Positions 27,214-37,651 of a stretch of DNA of 64,000 nt are shown piece by piece (the first letter of the stretch is position 1; the number at the start of each line of letters is the position of its first letter). The DNA is from Sphingobacteriia bacterium (GTDB lineage: Bacteria; Pseudomonadota; Alphaproteobacteria; Rickettsiales; 33-17), in assembly GCA_017304685.1 (NCBI GenBank), contig JAFKLR010000003.1, positions 1,054,001 to 1,118,000 of the forward strand, in the 5' to 3' direction. The translations under genes and the position numbers were made by a program. The notes under the pieces were generated by a model. The model did not search any database. It saw only the letters and a list, made by a program, of their open reading frames with translations, and was not told where the DNA came from.

Positions 27214-29595
27214 TTACCATGAATTTTTAAAATCAGTAGCGTTATTACTTTTGTAAAAATCCCTAATTTCGCTTTTTCTAAGGGTACGAGTTGCCCCATT
27301 ATTACCAGCAATATTTTTTTCAAACTTAGTATTATCATCACCTTCAAAGTATTTATTAAACTCTTTATCAAATTTTTCTTCATCGGTGTGAGCATATAAT
27401 CTTAACTTTTTATCGTCTTTATCTGTAAATTTAATTTCTTCACCACCATCTTCATAACGTATACTTTCAAATTCACGTGAAGGTGCTAAAAGCATATCTT
27501 CAAGTTTATTATATTCATTTTGTGCTAAATCTGCTTTACCAAGTCTATCAAGTAATTTTAATTGATCCTTATCTATTATTTGATCTGCACCATTATGGTC
27601 AGTAAAGTGAAGTTGGTTCATACGTTCAAAATTTCCAGCAAATGTTCTTGCATCCGAGCCATCCCATGAATTACCACCCATCCAGCCAACATACATTGCA
27701 CCTTTTCTACCGCCTTTAGCAATTCTTTTGTGAAGGTCAAAGCTTGCAGCTTTTGTTGCAGCGTTTGCAGCATCGACCGCTGCAAGCTTGAAGGCTCCTT
27801 GACCCATCTTATCAACAATATCAATACCTCCGCCGCTACCATAGCTAAATGCCATACCACTTAATTGTTTAGCAATTGTACTTACTATAAAGCTTGCAAA
27901 ATAGAATATGACCACCATAAAGAGAAGTGTTCCACCCTCTTCTGATTTTGGCACTTGTTTCACTAAGAAATAATCAATTAAATCCTGATCATGCTGATAA
28001 CTTAGCCACCAGCCTCTTTTTGCTCTATCTCCTTCATCGGCCAGTGAATCACCATTTAAGGTTAACATACTGTCTCCACCAATTGCTTTTATTCGTGCAG
28101 GCGAAGGGATAAGAAATGGAAGGTCTATATATCTAAACCCTCTACATCTATAAGGTTTACACATTACGTTTGAATAAGGGTCAAAATAATAACTTGGAAT
28201 GTCTATAACTCGCATTATAGGTGTAATTTGCACTTTCCAATTATAAAGCGGTATTAAATCTGTTCCACCAATTCTTACCCAGCAAACTGGAAAACCTAAG
28301 TTTCTTTTAAATTGATCTAAAACTACATCCCGGAAAAATCCATAAAAACTAAGAATAATAATTATTTGCATAAAGTTTGCAATTAATACCTTTAACCACC
28401 CACCTATTATATAACTTTGAAATGTTCTTTTAAATAAGACAAATGGAATAAAGAAAGGAGCAATTGATATTAGGAATCCTATTGCAAGATATGATAAACA
28501 ATATATTAAAGCTGCATAGCCGACAGCAAAGGCTAGTATAATTACACATATACCAAATATGATGAAGAATAGTAATCCAACACCGAAATCAGTAAATATT
28601 ATACCGACGATTTTATTAAACACACCGTCATTAGCAATTGAAGTTAAAATATCTCCAAAAACTCCTCCTGCGTTACCTGAATAACCAACCATTATAGAGG
28701 CTAAACTTAAAACACCATCAAGAAAGACTGTGTAAAGATGATTATTAAAGAAATTCCAGCTTTGTTCACTTATAACTGCTACTACTATTCCTACTTTAGT
28801 GCACATTAATACAAATTCACCAGTGGTTCCCTTAATCATTCCCATGGTAAATAATAATCCGTAGAAAGCGATATAAACTATGAGCAACGCTTGTAAAATT
28901 AATACATAATCAATATTTGTTCTTATACCTTCATAAACTGTACGAGTTGCTTTTTTTACATGATCTTCTACATGTTTTGTTAAAAGGGCTATTGGATCAT
29001 TTATATCTTTTTGAAATCCACTACGAAGTACGAGTTGGTACCCTCCTTTATTCATCTCATAAAAACTATCAACAATTTTAAAATATATTTTTTTCCCACC
29101 ATATCGTTGCGCTTCCTCAGCAGGAACCACAATACCACCCGCAGGCTCCCCATTATAAGTAGGACAAGTAGCTCCAGAGTCTGAGTCACATCCCAAATGA
29201 TAAATCTTACTCTTTTCATCCTGGTAGACAGGATTACTCATTTTAGTAACGTTAACATTTGGATCATCACTTGTAAGAAGCATATAAAGCCCTGCTCCTT
29301 TAACATATTTTGCCTGGTCATGGAACCAATGCGAAACAGAATCACCTGAAGTATTTTTAACAATTATAATTAAATCTTCGCTACCACTTACAATTTGGCC
29401 AGAATCAACCCAAGAATTTGTTTGAGTTACAGGATATGTACCAATTTTTGCCTCTACATTTTTAGTAGCTAGTATAGCAAATTCTTTAAATTGACCAAAG
29501 TTATCGGCAGAAATGCATTTATATGTTGTATCACATGATGATAAAACTATACAAATTAAAAAAGCTAGAATGAATTTTACACTTTGTTTTAACAT
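27214..29595 (-). CDS. virB6: VirB6-family T4SS channel protein (fourth copy), lipoprotein-like N-terminus
   Basis: 793 residues. The N-terminus is a lipoprotein signal (AFLICIVLSSC, Cys at residue 21). A Cys-containing periplasmic region of about 200 residues follows. The TrbL/VirB6 core then has helices at roughly 230-255, 265-280, 325-400 (VGIIFTDFGVGLLFFIIFGI and onward), 410-435 and 570-600. The final 190 residues are charged and hydrophilic. VirB6 lines the inner-membrane channel of the type IV secretion machine. Rickettsiales carry four or five virB6 paralogues with extended periplasmic and cytoplasmic domains, as here. It is the last gene of the virB3-B4-B6 operon, 16 bp after the third copy. 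Confidence 0.88.
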   Translation of the reverse strand: MLKQSVKFILAFLICIVLSSCDTTYKCISADNFGQFKEFAILATKNVEAKIGTYPVTQTNSWVDSGQIVSGSEDLIIIVKNTSGDSVSHWFHDQAKYVKGAGLYMLLTSDDPNVNVTKMSNPVYQDEKSKIYHLGCDSDSGATCPTYNGEPAGGIVVPAEEAQRYGGKKIYFKIVDSFYEMNKGGYQLVLRSGFQKDINDPIALLTKHVEDHVKKATRTVYEGIRTNIDYVLILQALLIVYIAFYGLLFTMGMIKGTTGEFVLMCTKVGIVVAVISEQSWNFFNNHLYTVFLDGVLSLASIMVGYSGNAGGVFGDILTSIANDGVFNKIVGIIFTDFGVGLLFFIIFGICVIILAFAVGYAALIYCLSYLAIGFLISIAPFFIPFVLFKRTFQSYIIGGWLKVLIANFMQIIIILSFYGFFRDVVLDQFKRNLGFPVCWVRIGGTDLIPLYNWKVQITPIMRVIDIPSYYFDPYSNVMCKPYRCRGFRYIDLPFLIPSPARIKAIGGDSMLTLNGDSLADEGDRAKRGWWLSYQHDQDLIDYFLVKQVPKSEEGGTLLFMVVIFYFASFIVSTIAKQLSGMAFSYGSGGGIDIVDKMGQGAFKLAAVDAANAATKAASFDLHKRIAKGGRKGAMYVGWMGGNSWDGSDARTFAGNFERMNQLHFTDHNGADQIIDKDQLKLLDRLGKADLAQNEYNKLEDMLLAPSREFESIRYEDGGEEIKFTDKDDKKLRLYAHTDEEKFDKEFNKYFEGDDNTKFEKNIAGNNGATRTLRKSEIRDFYKSNNATDFKNSW

Positions 29596-29611
29596 ATATT
29601 TTTAAATTCCA

Positions 29612-32128
29612 TTATTCGTCTTTTTTTCCACCTTTCTTATCAGCCATTTTCACTAAATCTTTTAACCCTGCTTTACCACCGGTCATAATTGCAACTGCAA
29701 TAGATTTAACACGACCAAAAACAGTTTCTAATGCCTGATTGGCACCACTGCCACCTCTATGTAATCCAAAGAAAGTTCTTGATAACGATTCTGAGAAACC
29801 AACAAATTGTTGTAATACTTTTATTATCATAAGGAAGCCCACAGCTTGTAAAAATAAGCGATAATATATTAAAAATTGCTCTTTTACAGCAGAGTCATTT
29901 ACAGGCGGACCTCCAATGAACCATGCCACCATGTCCATACCTTCAGCTCGATAAAATTTAAGGGTTGCTAGTTTAATTTTAATAAAGCCAAAAATAACTA
30001 AATAAATTTCTAACGCATCTTTCCAGCATATGTCTCTACCAAATAATTGAGTACTAATCATAAGCATTATGTATATTATTACAATAGTACCTATTATTAA
30101 TATTGCTGGTTGAAAGGCCATAAATGTAGTTAATTTCCACCATTCAGTATATAAACTTTCTGTCGTTTTAAATAATAAGAATATAAAAAATAAAGGTGCG
30201 AGCGAAATTAAAAACGCTGTACATACCATCATAATACAATAAATAAGGAAAATTCTTACCATCACCATAATGATAACATATAAAGCATAGCCTATTAGTG
30301 CTATAATTAGTATTCCAAATGGTCCTAATAATAATAAAGACGCTATCCTTACTCCCATATAAGGGCTTAAGAAACGGTAAAAAGTATCATCCATCCAAGA
30401 AAATGGCGTTGAGAATTCATCAACCATTGAAGCTTTTCGGATTAATGTGTCAGTACCAGTTTCAAAAATCACAAACATATGATCATGGAAAAACTCCCAA
30501 CTACTTGAAGAAATTAAAAATCCAATTAAAGTTATTTTTAACAACTTTATGGTAAATTCCATTAAAGGTTCTTTCACCATACCAAGTAGATATGCAAGAG
30601 CGTACATTATGAGAGATAAAGTGACTGCAGCTTTAACAATTAATTGAAAGCGTGTATCTCCTATTGTCCTTGTATATGTATTTCTAACGGTCTCATATAC
30701 TTTCCTTTTTAAAGGAATTATAAAATCATTATAACCACTGGTCCAGCCTGTATATGAACGCACCTTACTGATATTAACTGTATATTGATCTAAGTTATCA
30801 TTATAATCAGTATCTACTATTTTAAACCAAATAGTCCCGCTTTTTTTAGGAACTATTTCATTACCGCCAATTATTGGTTCATACTCAATTATTTGATCTT
30901 GTTTTTTAGCTTCTTCAACATCAAATCCATCATTATTTAAATTTAATCCTGCATCAGCTATAACTATTCTCATCATTTCGCCATTACGTGCTAAATTTGT
31001 ATGACGTTCAATTTTTAATGTATAGTTACCGACAAAATGTTTAGCATTTTTGAAAAATGACTTGTCTAACTTAAAGTTTAATGTCCCACTTGAAGGAGCC
31101 TTAAAGTAATGCAATATCTTTGAATCATCTTCTTTACTATAAAAATATTTATTTGTAAAAGCGCCTGTAGAAACAAATGGATGTTCTGCAGGTTTAATAG
31201 TTTGTTGATTATTAACAGATATTGCTAAGCCTCTGCCATCATAATGGAAACAGTTTTTATAATATGTATCATTATCCGGTAGATATTGCATTGTAGGAGG
31301 AGGTGAAGGAGTTGTGTTTGCCTCAAGTGCACTTTTTACTAAAGGTGCATAAACATCTTTATAATATTGATAATATGGATTATCAGGTAGTTTATTACGA
31401 CAATATCCGAAAGCTGAAATAAAAGCTTGATCTGGATTTGCAATTGGTGCCCTTAATATTTGATTTTTAAAAGTATCAAATTCTGTTTCCTTATTCGGTG
31501 GATTGTTAACATATTCCGGATTTACATATTTATAATATTCATCGTCAAAACCTGCTACTGATCTGAATTTTACACTTTCATTGTTAAGCCTTTTGATAAC
31601 AATTAAATCACCAACTTTAACATCTAGCGGCACATTACTATCACTAACATTTTTTTGAGCATCAAAATTGACAGTTACATAATGATCAATTTGTTTTAAA
31701 TATATTTCTCCGGTTACATTAATACCTATTTTGTTAATTGCATTTGGATCAACATCAGGGTCTGGATTGTCATCAGGATTGGTGTATACTGGACCTTGTT
31801 GAGACTGATTACTTACTAAAATATCCATGGTCGGTTGCCATTTACCACGTTGGAATTTTTCAGGTTTAGGTTTACCGGTAATTACATCAAAATATTCAGG
31901 TATATTACTACAATCTGACAGTATCTGACATTCATTTAATGGATCACTTCTTTCAATAACTAATATCCCGTCTGATCTTACAAAATATGTTTGTTGCTCA
32001 GTAATACCAGGTGTTGGTGGTGAATAACAATGTTCTTTGACAGTGTCGCAAGCATTAAGTGCTAACATTACTGTTGGAAGTAATATAGATTTTAGAATAT
32101 TAAATTTATATTTTCTATTTTTTGTCAT
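29612..32128 (-). CDS. virB6: VirB6-family T4SS channel protein (third copy), lipoprotein-like N-terminus
   Basis: 838 residues with a lipobox-like start (PTVMLALNAC). The extended periplasmic N-terminal domain of about 490 residues has a Pro-rich part near residue 280 (NTTPSPPPTMQYLP) and beta-rich segments such as TIWFKIVDTDYNDNLDQYTV, a motif shared in spirit with the paralogue at 27214 (KIYFKIVDSFYEMNKGGYQL). The membrane core begins near residue 500 with VKAAVTLSLIMYALAYLLGM and includes LLLLGPFGILIIALIGYALY. The last 60 residues are cytoplasmic and basic. The shared FKIVD-like module before the TMs suggests duplication and divergence of these copies. Fifth gene of the secretion operon. 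Confidence 0.88.
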   Translation of the reverse strand: MTKNRKYKFNILKSILLPTVMLALNACDTVKEHCYSPPTPGITEQQTYFVRSDGILVIERSDPLNECQILSDCSNIPEYFDVITGKPKPEKFQRGKWQPTMDILVSNQSQQGPVYTNPDDNPDPDVDPNAINKIGINVTGEIYLKQIDHYVTVNFDAQKNVSDSNVPLDVKVGDLIVIKRLNNESVKFRSVAGFDDEYYKYVNPEYVNNPPNKETEFDTFKNQILRAPIANPDQAFISAFGYCRNKLPDNPYYQYYKDVYAPLVKSALEANTTPSPPPTMQYLPDNDTYYKNCFHYDGRGLAISVNNQQTIKPAEHPFVSTGAFTNKYFYSKEDDSKILHYFKAPSSGTLNFKLDKSFFKNAKHFVGNYTLKIERHTNLARNGEMMRIVIADAGLNLNNDGFDVEEAKKQDQIIEYEPIIGGNEIVPKKSGTIWFKIVDTDYNDNLDQYTVNISKVRSYTGWTSGYNDFIIPLKRKVYETVRNTYTRTIGDTRFQLIVKAAVTLSLIMYALAYLLGMVKEPLMEFTIKLLKITLIGFLISSSSWEFFHDHMFVIFETGTDTLIRKASMVDEFSTPFSWMDDTFYRFLSPYMGVRIASLLLLGPFGILIIALIGYALYVIIMVMVRIFLIYCIMMVCTAFLISLAPLFFIFLLFKTTESLYTEWWKLTTFMAFQPAILIIGTIVIIYIMLMISTQLFGRDICWKDALEIYLVIFGFIKIKLATLKFYRAEGMDMVAWFIGGPPVNDSAVKEQFLIYYRLFLQAVGFLMIIKVLQQFVGFSESLSRTFFGLHRGGSGANQALETVFGRVKSIAVAIMTGGKAGLKDLVKMADKKGGKKDE

Positions 32129-32168
32129 ATATATATTTCTAAAAGCCCCAAATACTTACTCTCTTAAC

Positions 32169-35100
32169 CTAACTATTTTTACTTAATGTTTCTTTAACTA
32201 ACTTAAATAAGCCTGATTTAATTACTTTAGCTTGATCATCAGTTAAACCATACTCATTTCTGAGCGAATCAAATATATTTTCAAATGTATTTTGTAATTC
32301 TTCTGTATTATTTGCATCGATTTGAATACCCTTAAATTGCTCAAGAATATTTTCTTGTATATCTGTATACATACCATATTCTTTCTCTTCTTCTTCTTTA
32401 AATAATGTATCTTGATGCTCTTTATACATTTCATCAAGTACATTGGTGGCGTCTTTATATGAGTCATCAACACCTTTTTGCTCTAATGTAGATTTAACTT
32501 TTTCTAGAGTTGCTTCAATTTTTTCTGATGCGTTAACATCATTTGCTGCATCATTAATGTCACTGTATAGCGTATGTAAATTATCAAAATGCTCTCTCTC
32601 TTTATCCAGCGCATTAAAGAAATTGTCAGTATAAGTACTTTGAATTTCTGTAAATCTTTGCATTTTTTCTTCTTTAAGGTTTTCCTCTCTCACTAAAGAA
32701 GTATAATAATTAGCTTCTCCTTGTGATTGTAAGTATTGGTCAAGTGACACATTTGATATACCTTTTTGTGTCATTTCTTCAAATTTTTGTTTTTCAAATT
32801 CATATCTTTCATTTCTTGCATCAACAGCTTCTTGAGATAATTTACTGTTGGCTCTACTAATTAAACCATTAAAACTATCATGCAATTTATCATTATTTTC
32901 TTGAATTTCTTGATATAAAGTGTTGGCACCTTGGATATCGCCATTGCTTAATTTTTCAACAAGTTCTGCATATTTAGCTTTATTTTCTAAAATCCCTCTT
33001 TTAACTGAATTCATATCCTGACTAAATACCGGGCTAAACGAATCATTGTTTATACCATGTAAATTAGAGGTATTTAATCTATCATTAAGCATATCGTTCT
33101 GCATAGAAAGCGCATTCATCTGCTTTTTTAAATCTGCTTCTATATTATTAGTACCTGATAATCCTCCTAATTTATCTCTTAATGAATCAATAGGATTATT
33201 ATTTAGTCCATCTCCTCCTAATCTTCCTTGATTTCTTCTTGCCATTCTATCTTGGACATCGCCTACTATTCTTCCACCAAGTATTTTACCTAAACTTAAG
33301 GTTTCACTAAAAATTGTTTTCATCCCACCAAATAAGCTATCTGCAGCAGCAAACGCTCCACCTTGACTACCAGCAGCACCAACGTTACCAAGACCACCCG
33401 ATAAGAAAACTTGAGTAAGTGTTTGTGCAAGATTGCTTACAAAAGTTACATATCCATCAAATACCATTGTAATAATTAAAATAGTTAAAGCTGGGATAAA
33501 ATATTTTATTAACATTACCGCTATTCCTAAGAAGCCACCAAAATTATCCGCTCCCCAAGCCATAAAGCCCCAGAAACAAATCATTCTTTCAATTTCAACT
33601 ACAAACGGTATATAGCCAAGCGGCCCTAAATTTAATTCTATTGGAAAAGCACATTTAAAACATAAATGTAAGTTCATTAAAAAGTTGGTATAAAGCACTA
33701 AGAAGATTTGATTAATTACGTATAAACCAATTACAAGTAATCCTGGTTCTAGAGCAACCCTTAATACGATAGTCATATATTTTTCAAATTTATCTTTTAG
33801 CATTTCATATTTAAATAATAGAAATGGAATAAAAAATGGTGAAATAGCAAGTAACATACATATTAACAATATACTAAAAATATACATTACTAATGCTCTA
33901 AAGAAACCTTTTAGGAAAGTAATACATGCCCATACTACAACGGCAAATACTAATATACCTGCAGGGCTTAGTAAAATAGCGAAAGTTCTACCTACAACTT
34001 CAGGATGGAACATTAAAGCAAGAGAATTATCGAGGAAGAAAAATGGATTATCTTGGAAAAGTCTATTACCAAACATTCTATCGGTATCTATAGCTTTCGC
34101 TAAGAAACCCGGAATACTTAGTATACCTTCAAAGAAATAGTAACTATAAACATCCCAACTATTCGGGCTTATAAGAGTAACAACAATTCCTAGTTTTGTA
34201 AGCTTCATTGCAACTTCTGAAGCAGACATTTGTTCTAGTCCCATAGTAAATTTAACACCAATCACTGCCATCCACAAAATGATAACTGAAATTACTATAG
34301 TCGCAAAACCAGTATCTTTTACAATACCCTTAAACATTGTTTGCATTGCTTTTTGAGAATGTTCTTTAACTGTCCTTATGATAGGCATATAAAGCTTTGC
34401 AGCTCCTTCAGAAAAACCTTTCGTTTCAACGTTAACACTTATACTACCTTCATATTCAGTCAGATTTGTATCAGGCTTCTCTTTTATTTGCATCCAAATT
34501 CGTCCACCTGAATCTGTATGAATTCTATCGCTGTCATTTCTACTTTCTTTTAAATTTTCATGTCTTTCCGCATTTGAAAGAAGATCAGTATTTATATTAG
34601 GATCACATCCTTTTGGATTTGTAGTAGAATCACAGTTAACAATAGCCATTTCAACGCCATTATTTGAATCGGTTATATTAACTTTATTTCTAAGCACTCT
34701 AACATATACTATAGGATCTATATCTGCCCAATCATTTGTTAGATTTTTTTTAAATGTTAAACATCCATCTTGGTGCGCTATTCTTTGTCTAGTTTCATAA
34801 TATGGTTTTAAATAATCAGCTTTGTCATCGTCAGATAATTGATCGAGCTTACGATAGTCTTCAGTAAGCGCTGAATTTTCCGCAAGACTTAAGGAACCAT
34901 CCGCATTTAATTTTGTGGCGTTACCTACTATCCAATTACATGAACCGTTGATACAGTAAACAAAATGTCTTGCAAGAGTTTGCCTAATCCATTCATCTTC
35001 ATCTTTATTAATTTCTCTCGCGTATTCTTTTTTATTCTTAATCCAATCTTCATTTTTTGCATTTAAAACGGTAGTTATTTTGAAAAGTTTTGTTTTATCA

Positions 35101-35714
35101 AAATAAACTTCTTCACCAGCCTTAAGAATAGTTATTGTAATTAAATCACCAAAATGAACTCTATCTTCATCCCTACATAAAGAATGATGTGTAACCTTGG
35201 CAATAGGATCATAAATTGGAGCAACACCTATAAAGTCTCCCGGGCCTTCGGTATGAAAAAGTATTCTTTTACCAATATAACCACCTTTATGAGCGCTATA
35301 TTCACCAGTTGCATATGCTTGCTCATAATCACCGTTCTCTGGTTTGGTAAATAAGTTAGGACCTGTAAAATAATAACCCGATATTGATTTAATTGTGATG
35401 TTAGAATCGGGGTCAGCATTAGCAAAGCTATTAGTTACCCAAGGAGAAATATCAGCATTTTCATCTGGAACCTGAATTTGTAAAAGGTTACCTCTCATAT
35501 CTCTGTATTCTTTAGTAATAGTATTACTTAACCCATTAGCACGAATTATAATATTTGATACTGTAGTTGCTCTTACCCTACCATCTTTAATATCATCGTT
35601 AGCTACTGGAGGCAGGCAGAATTCTTCCATAAAAGGAATAGGCGGAGTACATTGGGTTAAGCTTATTACAACCCCTATATATATTAAAAATTTCCGTACT
35701 AAACTTACCATCAT
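32169..35714 (-). CDS. virB6: Giant VirB6-family protein with long coiled-coil tail (second copy)
   Basis: 1181 residues, the largest protein in the window. The lipobox-like start is GVVISLTQC. The periplasmic domain runs to about residue 445 and contains RIWMQIKEKPDTNLTEYEGS, the same pre-TM module as in its neighbours. The membrane core spans about 460-800 (AVVVWACITFLKGFFRALVM and others). The C-terminal 380 residues are hydrophilic and predicted coiled coil (QKFEEMTQKGISNVSLDQYL and beyond). AGGA lies 3 nt before the first ATG and 6 nt before a second ATG at 35711, so the latter may be used. Such long tails are typical of rickettsial VirB6 paralogues and may reach the cytosol or be exposed; topology is unproven. 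Confidence 0.88.
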   Translation of the reverse strand: MMVSLVRKFLIYIGVVISLTQCTPPIPFMEEFCLPPVANDDIKDGRVRATTVSNIIIRANGLSNTITKEYRDMRGNLLQIQVPDENADISPWVTNSFANADPDSNITIKSISGYYFTGPNLFTKPENGDYEQAYATGEYSAHKGGYIGKRILFHTEGPGDFIGVAPIYDPIAKVTHHSLCRDEDRVHFGDLITITILKAGEEVYFDKTKLFKITTVLNAKNEDWIKNKKEYAREINKDEDEWIRQTLARHFVYCINGSCNWIVGNATKLNADGSLSLAENSALTEDYRKLDQLSDDDKADYLKPYYETRQRIAHQDGCLTFKKNLTNDWADIDPIVYVRVLRNKVNITDSNNGVEMAIVNCDSTTNPKGCDPNINTDLLSNAERHENLKESRNDSDRIHTDSGGRIWMQIKEKPDTNLTEYEGSISVNVETKGFSEGAAKLYMPIIRTVKEHSQKAMQTMFKGIVKDTGFATIVISVIILWMAVIGVKFTMGLEQMSASEVAMKLTKLGIVVTLISPNSWDVYSYYFFEGILSIPGFLAKAIDTDRMFGNRLFQDNPFFFLDNSLALMFHPEVVGRTFAILLSPAGILVFAVVVWACITFLKGFFRALVMYIFSILLICMLLAISPFFIPFLLFKYEMLKDKFEKYMTIVLRVALEPGLLVIGLYVINQIFLVLYTNFLMNLHLCFKCAFPIELNLGPLGYIPFVVEIERMICFWGFMAWGADNFGGFLGIAVMLIKYFIPALTILIITMVFDGYVTFVSNLAQTLTQVFLSGGLGNVGAAGSQGGAFAAADSLFGGMKTIFSETLSLGKILGGRIVGDVQDRMARRNQGRLGGDGLNNNPIDSLRDKLGGLSGTNNIEADLKKQMNALSMQNDMLNDRLNTSNLHGINNDSFSPVFSQDMNSVKRGILENKAKYAELVEKLSNGDIQGANTLYQEIQENNDKLHDSFNGLISRANSKLSQEAVDARNERYEFEKQKFEEMTQKGISNVSLDQYLQSQGEANYYTSLVREENLKEEKMQRFTEIQSTYTDNFFNALDKEREHFDNLHTLYSDINDAANDVNASEKIEATLEKVKSTLEQKGVDDSYKDATNVLDEMYKEHQDTLFKEEEEKEYGMYTDIQENILEQFKGIQIDANNTEELQNTFENIFDSLRNEYGLTDDQAKVIKSGLFKLVKETLSKNS

Positions 35715-35719
35715 GTATC

Positions 35720-37648
35720 CTATTCTTCTTGAACTGAGCTTGAAGGTCCGTCACCGTCGCCGCCTTTTTTATTACTATTAGGGTCCCCTCTTTTAGTTTT
35801 CTTTTTACCGAGCTTATCTTTTAATTTACCAAATTGATTACCTAATTGATTTGTTAGCTGTCCTGCTACTTGATCAAACAGCGCGGTACCACTGACTGCC
35901 ATTGCACCTCCCATCGTTGGCGCTCCCGCAAGATCTTGCGCTATTGAATCGACCATTCCTATGAAGAAATAAAATAAAAATGTAAATAATATACACGATA
36001 ATAAACTATTCATAGCGTTAATACAGGCCTGCCAGAAATCATCTGGCGCTCCTGAAGTAGCACTATTCATATGTTGCATTAAATAACCAAAACTATTTCG
36101 ACATTCAGTTTGTTTTTCTGGAGATAAAGTTGAGTCAACTTCTAGAGTCCACATTGTAACGCCACCTTTTGCTTTATCATAACCAAATATGCTATTAACA
36201 AACTGCGTCATATTAGTACTTGCATCTGTATCTTTGACGTATTTACAACTTGGGAATATAACATTATCCATTATTGTGAACATGAAAGCACAAAATGCCA
36301 TTAATACCATTGGGTGAATAACATTACTCATTAAAGCAGACAGCCAACCATCATACATTCGTTTCGTAGCATTAAATAATGCCATAGGCACAAAGATAGG
36401 AGCAAGGAATGCCACAAGTGTAATTGCAATGATTGAAATTAAAAATGAATGCACTACGTGAATAATTACCGAAATAAATAACATTATAAAAAGCAAAATC
36501 AACAATACTATAATAAAGAATATAGGATTAAACATGACTGCAAATAACGTTGCCACAGATCCAATAATATTAACACCTTGACGCGCAATTGTATTCAAAC
36601 CAAAATAGTAGGCTATTCTACAATCAATATAATCCCAAACTTGATAATGTTTCATACTAATCATTCTACCTGCTGCATCTTCTACTGAAGACGGATATAA
36701 ACTAGCATCAAATACACATAATCCATTAGCAGAACCTGACATGATTGCAATTTGCGAAAGTGAAAGAGCGGCATCTAAAAATGTATTAAATATAAAATCT
36801 ACACCATGTTTTACTTCACCGTTAATGGTAAAACCTACAGAAAAGTAGGTTACAAGAATCATTTTATTTATAAATAAAAATATCTCACCCTTTTGCGCAG
36901 GTTGAGAAGATAGTGATATTTTAATACCAAAAAACATTACATATAAAATTAATAATGCTTGTACAGTAGATCTTAAATTGTTCTGAAATCTACTTAAAAC
37001 TGTAACACAAGCATCACTACCATTTCCTAAGAAAAATGTTCTTACGGCTTGTACTACGCAATCTACTAACGGTCCTGTTATTGGTATAAATGACTGTGAA
37101 TATTGGGAATTACCTTTTCCACATAGTTCACTATTTATATAACATTTATCGGAAGATGACACAGTAGCAACAGGTGGAGTACGATATTTACAACCTACTG
37201 TCCTATAACCAAGAGTCATGAGCCATTGGATACACATCATGTCACCAATTTCTCTTGCCCTAAAACTAACTATAGTTCCAGGAGGATTATATGGCTCATC
37301 ATTGACTCTAAGCGCCATTGCTTTTGGATCAGAAGTATCAAATAAACCAAAAAATGAAGGAGTATAAGTCGCTTTAATCGCCCCTCCAGGTGGAACAGGA
37401 GTATTACAAGTTTCTTTAGTTTCGCCACCACGTGAATCAATCATTCTAAAATCATGCGAAAGCCAATAATAAATTCCGAAAGTCGCTAAAATATTTATTA
37501 TACGATCAAAACCATAACGCGGAATACAACTATCATCATTTCTATCAGCTTTAACGTTAAAGATACTATCTTCATCAGCAAAAGCAGTAGTAATATTATG
37601 CGATAATATAGAAAAAATTAATGATATAATTATAAGGAGTTTTTTCAT
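35720..37648 (-). CDS. virB6: VirB6-family T4SS channel protein (first copy, next to virB4)
   Basis: 642 residues, the shortest and most conventional of the four copies. A Sec signal peptide covers residues 1-24 (ending TAFA). A Cys-rich periplasmic part follows (about eight Cys in residues 41-214). Membrane helices lie near 229-247, 259-275, 360-425 and 436-466, with a last one around 550-580. The tail is Lys/Gly-rich (KLKDKLGKKKTKRGDPNSNK). By position it corresponds to the virB6 gene adjacent to virB4 in other Rickettsiales. The start lies 3 bp after the virB4 stop, implying translational coupling. Confidence 0.9.
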   Translation of the reverse strand: MKKLLIIISLIFSILSHNITTAFADEDSIFNVKADRNDDSCIPRYGFDRIINILATFGIYYWLSHDFRMIDSRGGETKETCNTPVPPGGAIKATYTPSFFGLFDTSDPKAMALRVNDEPYNPPGTIVSFRAREIGDMMCIQWLMTLGYRTVGCKYRTPPVATVSSSDKCYINSELCGKGNSQYSQSFIPITGPLVDCVVQAVRTFFLGNGSDACVTVLSRFQNNLRSTVQALLILYVMFFGIKISLSSQPAQKGEIFLFINKMILVTYFSVGFTINGEVKHGVDFIFNTFLDAALSLSQIAIMSGSANGLCVFDASLYPSSVEDAAGRMISMKHYQVWDYIDCRIAYYFGLNTIARQGVNIIGSVATLFAVMFNPIFFIIVLLILLFIMLFISVIIHVVHSFLISIIAITLVAFLAPIFVPMALFNATKRMYDGWLSALMSNVIHPMVLMAFCAFMFTIMDNVIFPSCKYVKDTDASTNMTQFVNSIFGYDKAKGGVTMWTLEVDSTLSPEKQTECRNSFGYLMQHMNSATSGAPDDFWQACINAMNSLLSCILFTFLFYFFIGMVDSIAQDLAGAPTMGGAMAVSGTALFDQVAGQLTNQLGNQFGKLKDKLGKKKTKRGDPNSNKKGGDGDGPSSSVQEE

Positions 37649-37651
37649 AAT

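Noticed and set aside
27927-28112. Plus-strand 61-aa ORF inside the last virB6 gene
   Set aside because: Shadow frame of the virB6 coding region with no supporting signals.
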